DNA from: Tetrahymena thermophila SB210
Lineage: Eukaryota; Ciliophora; Oligohymenophorea; Hymenostomatida; Tetrahymenidae
Assembly: GCF_000189635.1 (NCBI RefSeq)
Contig: NW_002476221.1
Coordinates: 1 to 64,000 of the forward strand
Direction of reading: 5' to 3'
DNA: 64,000 bases
Made by a program: the position numbers and the translations under genes. Under the pieces are notes generated by a model. The model did no database searches and was not told the DNA's origin. It saw nothing but the letters and a program-made list of their open reading frames with translations. Position 1 is the stretch's first letter; each line of letters begins with the position of its first letter. Shown here one piece after another: positions 52,922-64,000 of the stretch.

Positions 52922-54531
52922 CTTTTTTATGTTTTGTTTTAAATGAAAATATTATCTTAAGTGTGAATATTTATTTAATGTTTATAAATACATTTATAAA
53001 TAATAAAATATACAATCTTATTTAAATTTGAATATATAAAATTATATTATTTTTGGTTATTTAATAATTAGATCAAAATATGAATATATATAAAATGCTT
53101 AATAATAAAATATTAAATAACGATATTAATATGATTGAATATAAAAAAGATACAAATTTAGCAAAAATAATAAAATAGCCATTTATTTTTAATATTTAAA
53201 TATTTTTATTTGAATGAAAAAAATTATTGAAAACATGAATTTAAAAATAAAACAATTTAAAATTCACATTTATTAATTTATTTTTAATTAATTTGTTAAT
53301 TTTTAATTTATAAATAAATTTAGATATATTAGTTATAATTTGCACGCTATTTTATTAAATGTAATAAGAATATTTAATTTTTTGTTTTGTTTACTAAAAT
53401 AATTTATGCTATTGGTCAAAAATTTAATTTAAAGAATATAATTTATTTTAAAATTGGAGTGAAAAATTTATTTTAAATTTGAATTTAAAAATCAAAACTC
53501 TTAAGAAGACATTTTTTTAAATTATTTTTAAATTAGTAATTTGATTATCAATAAATTTAGAATTAATATAAATTATAGTTTTACATGCTATTTGTGCTAA
53601 AATATAATAAGAATGTTAATTTTTTGTTTTTTAATAAAATAATTTATGCTTTTTGGTAAAAAAAAATAATTCCTAACTTGTAACTTATTCTAATAATAAA
53701 AAATTTTAGAGAGTTTAAAAAGAATTAATAATATATGCAAATTAATTGGATTTCAATATAAAAATATATAATTTAAATATATATAGTATTTAATATGATA
53801 TATACTTTGAGTAAAATAATTTAGATTTCACTGAAAAATAAAAAGAAAATTTTAAAAGATGTTATAATTTATATAAATTAAGGAGAGCTTTTTTTATACT
53901 TTGGAGACTAAATATGAATAATAAATAATAAATAAAGATACTTTGTTTATTCACTTTTTTAAATTGAAAATTATTTTTGGAGAAAAAAAAATTTTTAATT
54001 GATTTTGATAGTAGTTTATTGAATATAATACTTTCAATTTTATGTTGAAGCTTTATAAGAGAAAGTGATTGATATATTGTAAAATTAAAAAGTATCTAAC
54101 AAAAGAAGTTGGATGACGTTGAGTATCTTAAAAAAAATAATTTAAGATTATTTTAAATTTTGAGAGAATTAGAAAGTAAAAGAATATGGATAATAAATGT
54201 TAAATTTTTCATCATCAGGTTTGAACTGGTAAACATTCACTTTATATTCTTCAATACAATTTTAAAGATAAGCAAGCCTATTCAATTAATTATCATAAAA
54301 TGAAAATAAAAGCAACAAGTTTTGAATATAAAAGTTTTACTCTCCCGTAGCTAAGAATCTATTTGTACTTTAACTATTTCTTTTTTGATATTTTCTCTTA
54401 ACTTTTGAAGGAAAGGTATCGATTTAATTGTGAGAAAAAGAAAAAATAATTAAAAAATCCAAATAATTTATCAAAAAAAATTAATAAAAAGGTATTTATA
54501 TTCATATACTCTTAAGTTAAGATATTTTAGA
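52922..54531. other. Divergent intergenic region with a diverged direct repeat
   Basis: About 1.6 kb of AT-rich DNA separates the divergent COQ7-like and Rab genes. It contains two similar segments of about 110 bases, annotated separately. I found no coding-like frame under the ciliate code. Confidence 0.65.
53315..53660. repeat. Diverged tandem duplication of ~110 bases (copies 53315-53422 and 53551-53660)
   Basis: Both copies share, in the same order, TAAATTTAGA, a GCTATTT core preceded by TTTGCAC or TTTACAT, and TAATAAGAAT. TTAATTTTTTGTTTT and AAAATAATTTATGCT then follow, and each ends in TTGGT(C)AAAAA. The spacing is about 237 bases. Base composition makes chance similarity likely in this DNA, but the collinear blocks over 110 bases look like true duplication. 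Function is unknown. Confidence 0.55.
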
Positions 54532-55164
54532 ATGATTAAAGATTACGACCATTTATTCAAGCTCGTCATTATCGGAAATAGCGGTGTTGGCAAATCTTCT
54601 TTATTGCTTAGATTTAGTGACGATCAATTTAACGAAAGCTATTTAACCACAATTGGTGTTGATTTTAGATTCCGTACTCTTCCTATTGATTAAAAGTAAG
54701 TTAAGCTTTAGATTTGGGATACTGCTGGTTAAGAACGTTTCAGAACAATTACTTCTGCATATTATAAGGGTGCTGATGGTATTGTTATGGTTTACGATGT
54801 CACATCTGAAAATTCTTTCTAAGATATTGATAAATTTTGGATTAGCGAAGTAGAAAGCTACGCTGAAAAGAATGTTGAATTACTTCTCATTGGTAATAAG
54901 AGCGACCTTGAAAAACAAGTTTCAACTCAAACAGCTTAAGAATACGCTAAATCAAAAAATATGGAATTCTTTGAATGTTCTGCTAAAACATCAGATTCTG
55001 TCTAGTAAGCTTTTCTTACCTTAGCTCGTAAGCTTATGAATAAAAAAGAATAATTAAATAAGCCTAAGTAATACGCTCCTTAAGGTGGATCTACTCAACC
55101 TCGTTAAAATCAAAGTCTCTCTAATAGAAACAATGTTTAGAAGCAAGATAAGGGTTGCTGTTGA
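54532..55164 (+). CDS. Rab GTPase, Rab1/Rab35-like
   Basis: This is an intronless frame of 210 residues. It shows the P-loop GNSGVGKS (15-22), switch I TTIGVDF (about 39-45), WDTAGQ (62-67, its Gln encoded by TAA at 54730), NKSD (122-125) and SAK (150-152). A C-terminal Cys pair for prenylation ends the protein (KGCC). The N-terminal [20 protein letters not shown] is closest to Rab1, Rab8 and Rab35. The family regulates vesicle traffic by cycling between GTP and GDP states at membranes. All catalytic residues are present. Codon use is the least biased toward low-complexity in this region, which suggests a well-expressed housekeeping gene. Confidence 0.97.
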
Positions 55165-55873
55165 TTTCAAAAATAATATTTCATATTATATAGTAATCAA
55201 GCGCTTGATTAAATATATTGCTTTAAGCAAATGATAAATATCCTAAAAAATACTGATTAAAACATGAAATTTTACTAATTAGGATAATAATAAGTATTAG
55301 CAATAATATTAAAATCAATATCAAATTTATAAAAATATAAATTTTTTTTATTTGAAGAATCTTATAATTGTTTGTTATATGTAATCTGTCAGGTTGTATT
55401 CTTAAATATTAATTAATATATTTTCTTAGCACATTTAAAATTCAATTTTTTCATTAAAAAATATCAATTTTAAGAAAAAATATAATCCAAATCCAATAAA
55501 TATTTAAGAAATCTAAAAATAATTTTCCCTTTTTATTAAAAAATAATTTATTTTTGTTAGTACTATTTTGAATTGCTGTATAATTTAACAAATCGACCAA
55601 GAAGTTAGAGAAATATTTTATAAAATGAGCAATAATCATAAAAAGTAAAGCGAGGTATGATATTACTTTTGATATTTTAAAATTTTGTAATAAATTTAAT
55701 TTCAAAATTAATAATAAAAAACTAATAAATTATGTAAATTTGGCGGATTCATTATTTTTTTTTGAAATTTGAAAGCAATTTAATATTTCAAACAAATTTC
55801 AATATTCATATTTTATAAATATAATTAATTAAATAACTACCTTAGAATATTATTTGATAGCCCTTTTGTTAAA
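55165..55873. other. Intergenic spacer
   Basis: About 0.7 kb of AT-rich DNA between two plus-strand genes. The minus-strand frame at 55454-55705 is AT-driven and Phe/Leu/Asn/Lys-rich, with no sign of being a gene. Confidence 0.65.
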
Positions 55874-57235
55874 ATGGAAATTGACAACACGATTCACTCC
55901 ATATCAATTAATGAAAGAGCTTTTCCAGTATTCTTTTGTAAAGAGCACCCAAAATATGAATTAAATCTCGTTTGTAGAGAAAAAAAATGCATGCATATGG
56001 GCTTAATATGTGCTAAATGTTTGGAAGCATTCCATATTAATAAATTACATACCAAAAATAGCTTTTTGGGAATTGATGATGTAATTAACTTATGCTTAAA
56101 AGTTGCTAGTCCTGTTATTTTATCATAGAATACTCATCCAGCGCACTTTAAAGATGCCAATTATGATAGCTAATTTTACAGATTGGATATACTCTGCAAA
56201 AGTATAATAGAAAAACTTAAAGATTTTTAGTTAAAGATTAATTCTTTAGTCAAAAAACTCGAGTTAAATTTAAAAGAGAACATCATACAAATCAGAAAGA
56301 AAGCAGTAAATAATCTCGGAGATGTAGGAGAGCTTTTAAATTTAATTCATTAAAAAGTAGGGTATTCTGAAATTTAAGATAAAACTACAAGACTACGAGA
56401 ATCTTAAAAAGAGCTATTGAAAGATATAACTTAGAATTAATTAAATTTTTGTAATTAAAATATAAACTAAAAACTAAACTAAGTTATTGATAAAGAAGGA
56501 TAAAATAATTTCAGTAAAAGAAATTTATAAGAAGAAAATAAGTAAAGGTAATTTACTGATATTATTAATAGGATAACTTCAAAATTATCATTAGATGCAA
56601 AGATTATTTAAATTTAAGAAATAAATGAATATATTAATAATTACGAATAAGACTTATTAGAATATGAACATGATTTAAAAAGCGAAATTGATACAATTAT
56701 AGATCAAACTTCACAATTTATAAAAAAATATTATAACCAAAAAGAAAATGCTGAAATCAAAGAAATCTTGTAATTCTAGCAAATTTAACAATTAAAAGAA
56801 AATAAAATTTATACTAACATAGCTTTAAATAAATAAAACCTATTATTTAAAAGCTTTTATAGTGGTCAAGTACCATGCTGGATTTAACTTGTAGATATAT
56901 TAAAAGATGTCTCTTTAACTTAAAATATCATTGTCTTAATATCAAGAGGAGATATAATTACTAAATATTTAAAAACTGATGTGCAAACTTTCTTACAAAA
57001 TGATTCTTTTCTAGACTCATTTACAAATCAAAATCTACTTGAATACCAAAATGATGAGCTATAATCCATGTAATTACCTTAGCTCTTCCTCTATACAATC
57101 TGAAAAAATTATAATAAAATAAGTCTTCGATTTAACAAACCTTATTCAAAATATTTATCACTAACATCAAAAAGCTTTTTAAAATTAATTATTACTTTCT
57201 CTTTTAACTTATCATACATACTACTCTATATATGA
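55874..57235 (+). CDS. B-box-type zinc-finger protein with coiled coil
   Basis: This is an intronless frame of 453 residues. Residues 17-60 hold a B-box-like zinc finger: FFCKEHPKYELNLVC, KKC, LICAKC and FHINKLHTK, giving the C-x2-H...C...C-x2-C...H-x4-H ligand order. No RING domain precedes it. Residues about 105-300 are Lys/Glu/Gln/Asn-rich and amphipathic, probably coiled coil (IIEKLKDFQLKINSLVKKLE and similar). The last 150 residues are more globular, with SRGDIITKYLKTDVQTFLQ and a hydrophobic end. B-box plus coiled coil is the TRIM core without RING, common in ciliates. Partner and function are unknown. TAA and TAG glutamines hide nearly the whole gene from standard-code searches; only its first 84 codons appear as a frame. 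Confidence 0.82.
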
Positions 57236-57894
57236 AAAATCCTACCTTTAAATATTGTTTAATAATTAAAATTCATTTTTTGTTATAAAAAACTAAACTC
57301 TGTTTGAAATAAAAAAATATTTTCTCTTAAAAGTAAAAAAGAAAAATTAAATAAAATTATTAATAAATTAGTTCATTAAATATATTCAATTTTAAATTGT
57401 ATTTAATGTAAAAAATATTTAATCTTTTTGATAATCTAAATAAAATTATTGATTTAGATGCTCAATAAATAAATAATGAATTCTTTCTTTTCTCAGTAAA
57501 GAAATATATTTCTCATTTTAATAGAAAAGAGGGAAATGTTATCAGAAAATTATGGATTTCTTATAGATAAATATAAATGTGGATATATAAATAAAAAGGA
57601 TATTAAGTTTTTCTTTAGAAAATAAGAAACTTAATTTGAGAATAAATAAATGTATAGAATAGGTAGGAAAACAAACAAAGCATTCTGACTTGAATATACA
57701 AATACCAGCTAGCAATATAAATAGAAAAAATATAATTCAAAATTCATATAAATAAATTAATTAATCATTAAGATTTTAGAATTTAAATATATACAATTTC
57801 TTCAGAGAAAGTGATAACTTAGGATTAAAAAAAGGAAGAAAAGAATTCATCTATCATATCTTCATTGCTCAAAAAAATCAAAACTGTATTTGGA
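57236..57894. other. Intergenic region and possible 5' exons of the USP gene
   Basis: The part before 57475 is AT-rich spacer. From ATG 57476 a frame of about 60 codons ends at a possible donor near 57661. A plausible intron joins it in phase to sequence that runs open into the USP gene (HQDFRIQIYTISSEKV, then EEKNSSIISSLLKKIKTVFG). This may be the true N-terminus of the USP protein, adding about 140 residues, or transcribed leader sequence. Confidence 0.4.
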
Positions 57895-61838
<3,944 letters not shown>

Positions 61839-62265
61839 TTTTTTTTTACAAATTAACTCAGTTTTAAATAAATAAAAATTTAAAAATATTATTTGGTACA
61901 TAGTAAGAAATATTTTTGTTATGTAAACTCATTTCATAATTATTTTTTTAACTAAAAATAAAATAATAAAGCTTTTTTAAAAAATTTGTATTTGATGAGT
62001 TAATGAATTATTTGTTTTTATATTTATTACGAAAAATGTTTATGACCATTTTTATTTGAAATGAAGATTGATTACATTTTTTAGCTTTCATTTTTTTTTT
62101 CACAATTTTAAAAAATATTTTTGATTCCTAAATTTTATTCTACATAAAAATATTTGTTTTATGCAATTAAAATACTTTCTATTTTATTTACAGATTTTTA
62201 ATAATCAATATTAAAAAAAATATCTTGTTTAATAGCAAAATTTTAACTGTTGAGTATTAAACTAA
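61839..62265. other. Intergenic spacer
   Basis: About 0.4 kb of AT-rich DNA between two plus-strand genes. It should contain the USP 3' UTR and the promoter of the next gene. Nothing else is seen. Confidence 0.65.
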
Positions 62266-64000
62266 ATGTAAAGGAGAATATTTTAAAGTTTAATAAAATA
62301 GAATTTATTCATAAAGAATAAGAGTGTTTAGGGAATATATAGATCTAAATTTTATAATTTGCAAGCTTAAAGCTTTTCAACATCATAAAAAGAAGATATA
62401 GATCTCAATTAGTTGACAAGTGAAATCGAATAGCTTAAAAAGAAAGTTGGAACAAACACTCAGCCAAAAAGCTCTATGTAAGATGGTAAAAATAAAAATA
62501 GGTCAAATATTGTTAAAAAAAGTAAACTAAAATAATCAAATTAGAGTAGCTAAGTGAATTGAGTTAGTTCGAAGCATTTTAATCAGCATCTAGATACGCA
62601 TCATTAGAAAAATTTGAGTTGGCAGAATAAAAATTTTAAGAAGCTCTAAATATACTAAATGAATAACAACCAGACAGAATAGATTTATAGATTATATTAA
62701 TGAAAAGGTGAATAAATTTAAATTAGATAATTTTTATTCCACAAGCGAGAAAATTCATTTTTTATGAAAATATAATTAACAGGTTGGCTTTAATGTATAA
62801 ATTGCAAGACAAAAATTACTTATTAACACCTCTTCTAGAAGATATATATTTTAAGCATCTAGCTTTTTATTCTTACAAAAATGTTGATTATATTAAAATT
62901 TTAAAAAATCTACTGACTCATTACTGTATTTATGATTTAGAAAGGGTAAATAAATGCTTAAAAATTATACATTTTAGCTTTATATTTAATTTCTACTTTT
63001 AGTTTAATAATTAATTTTCACTTTTAATACAAATTTGTTTTAATAATTTATAGGGATCTATTTTTCTAGAAATGATTCTTGAATAACTTCAACATGAGGA
63101 AATTCCTAAAGTTATTGTTAGAGATATTTATTTATATGCTGGAGTAATTTTTAAATAAAATATTTATCCAATAAATTAATATTTATATTTAAGATAATCC
63201 ATGCTCTTAAAGGTGATGATTTCAATCAATCAGAAAGATTCCTATAAGAATCTATTTAGGCAGGTTTATAACCAATTCAAAAAGGTATAGCAATTAACAA
63301 TAGATTCATAATAATAAACTGAATTAAAACTATTAATGAAAAGGTATTGCTTATAACAATCTTGCTTGTGTAACTTATTGGAATTGTCTAAAGCTTCTTT
63401 TAGAGTTATCCCAAACAACAAAAGAAGAAGAAAAAAAGCAAAAGTAACTTCAAGAGGAGATATAAGAAAGAATTCAATTAGTTGCTCCATTAATAAAAAG
63501 AGCTTTTAATGCTTTTGAATGTTATTTAATTTTTTATTAAAATAAAAACTTAATAACTTATTTAAATATTTTTATAATAGTTGAAGAAAAAAATAGATAA
63601 AAAGATTAAATTAATGAATAATAATTTACGATACTTAAAAAGCTCTTTGATGAAGAATAAAAAGTTTTTGATCTTACTGGCTTAGTAATAAAATATTCAT
63701 ATATTAATTAATAAATTATTTAAAACTACAAAAAATTTTTAGAAACCTGAAGATGTTTTACTCAAAAATCCTATGAGTTCTGTATGTGCTATGAATATGG
63801 GAGAATTTTTATTTTATTCTGGAGATTTTAATGTAAAAATTATTTTTTTGAAATAGCTGCATAAATATTTTTTGTAAAACAAGGCAAGCTAATTTTGGTT
63901 ATAAGTTAGCCAATATTCATCTACAAAGCTTGAGTCATTACATCGTGTGCTAAGAACTATAGTAATATCAGCTTTAGCTGCTAAAAAACAAAATAAAATA
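62266..64000 (+). CDS. Mitochondrial TPR-like protein, 3' end beyond window
   Basis: This is a multi-exon gene cut by the right edge. The N-terminus MQRRIFQSLIKQNLFIKNKS with GIYRSKFYNLQAQSFSTSQK is Arg/Lys/Ser-rich and nearly acid-free, a classic mitochondrial presequence. It is followed by DLNQLTSEIEQLKKKVG. An intron beginning after GAT-G near 62486 joins in phase to ASLEKFELAEQKFQEALNIL, a TPR-like helix pair. Later exons give QLQHEEIPKVIVRDIYLYAG, RFLQESIQAGLQPIQK and GIAYNNLACVTYWN, again TPR-like. The architecture is reminiscent of TTC19-type mitochondrial TPR proteins, but no diagnostic motif is seen, so I name only the repeat class. The frame is still open at 64000. Confidence 0.7.

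Overview
The window is the end of a ciliate macronuclear chromosome, almost certainly Tetrahymena (T. thermophila or a close relative). It opens with 28 perfect CCCCAA telomere repeats. Every recognisable gene uses TAA and TAG as glutamine and only TGA as stop. Introns are short, AT-rich and GT...AG, and intergenic DNA is extremely AT-rich. Under the standard code almost no real gene is visible as an open reading frame. The models below were made by reading all frames with the ciliate code and joining exons by phase.

Layout from the telomere inward: a LysM plus UBA-like protein (-), a Josephin-type deubiquitinase (-), N-myristoyltransferase (+, 7 exons), a giant protein of about 3,900 residues with an IQ-like segment and a C-terminal DUF4378-like domain (-, 12.9 kb), a CFAP20DC-like protein (+), the cullin-like APC/C subunit APC2 (+), an NRF-type acyltransferase-3 membrane protein (-), a small CFAP97/Hemingway-family protein (+), a FA2-like NIMA-related kinase (-), an Asn/Gln-rich orphan (+), a protein with two RanBP2 zinc fingers flanking a long His/Asn/Ser repeat domain (+), an AGC kinase with an N-terminal PH/TH1-like domain (-), a divergent COQ7-like protein (-), a Rab1/35-like GTPase (+), a B-box plus coiled-coil protein (+), a USP4/11/15-type deubiquitinase with a helical, possibly TPR, N-terminus (+), and the 5' part of a mitochondrial TPR-like protein that runs off the right edge.

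These are independent eukaryotic transcription units, not operons. Two themes recur. One is ubiquitin biology: two deubiquitinases, APC2, and a UBA-like tail. The other is cilia and cytoskeleton: CFAP20DC-like, CFAP97-like and a FA2-like kinase lie within 22.2-38.6 kb. I see no tRNA, rRNA, transposon or CRISPR array. The least familiar items are the giant DUF4378 protein, the His-rich RanBP2 finger protein, the COQ7-like protein that has lost part of its di-iron site, and the helical-repeat/DUSP/USP fusion. I did not find a clear new multi-gene system.
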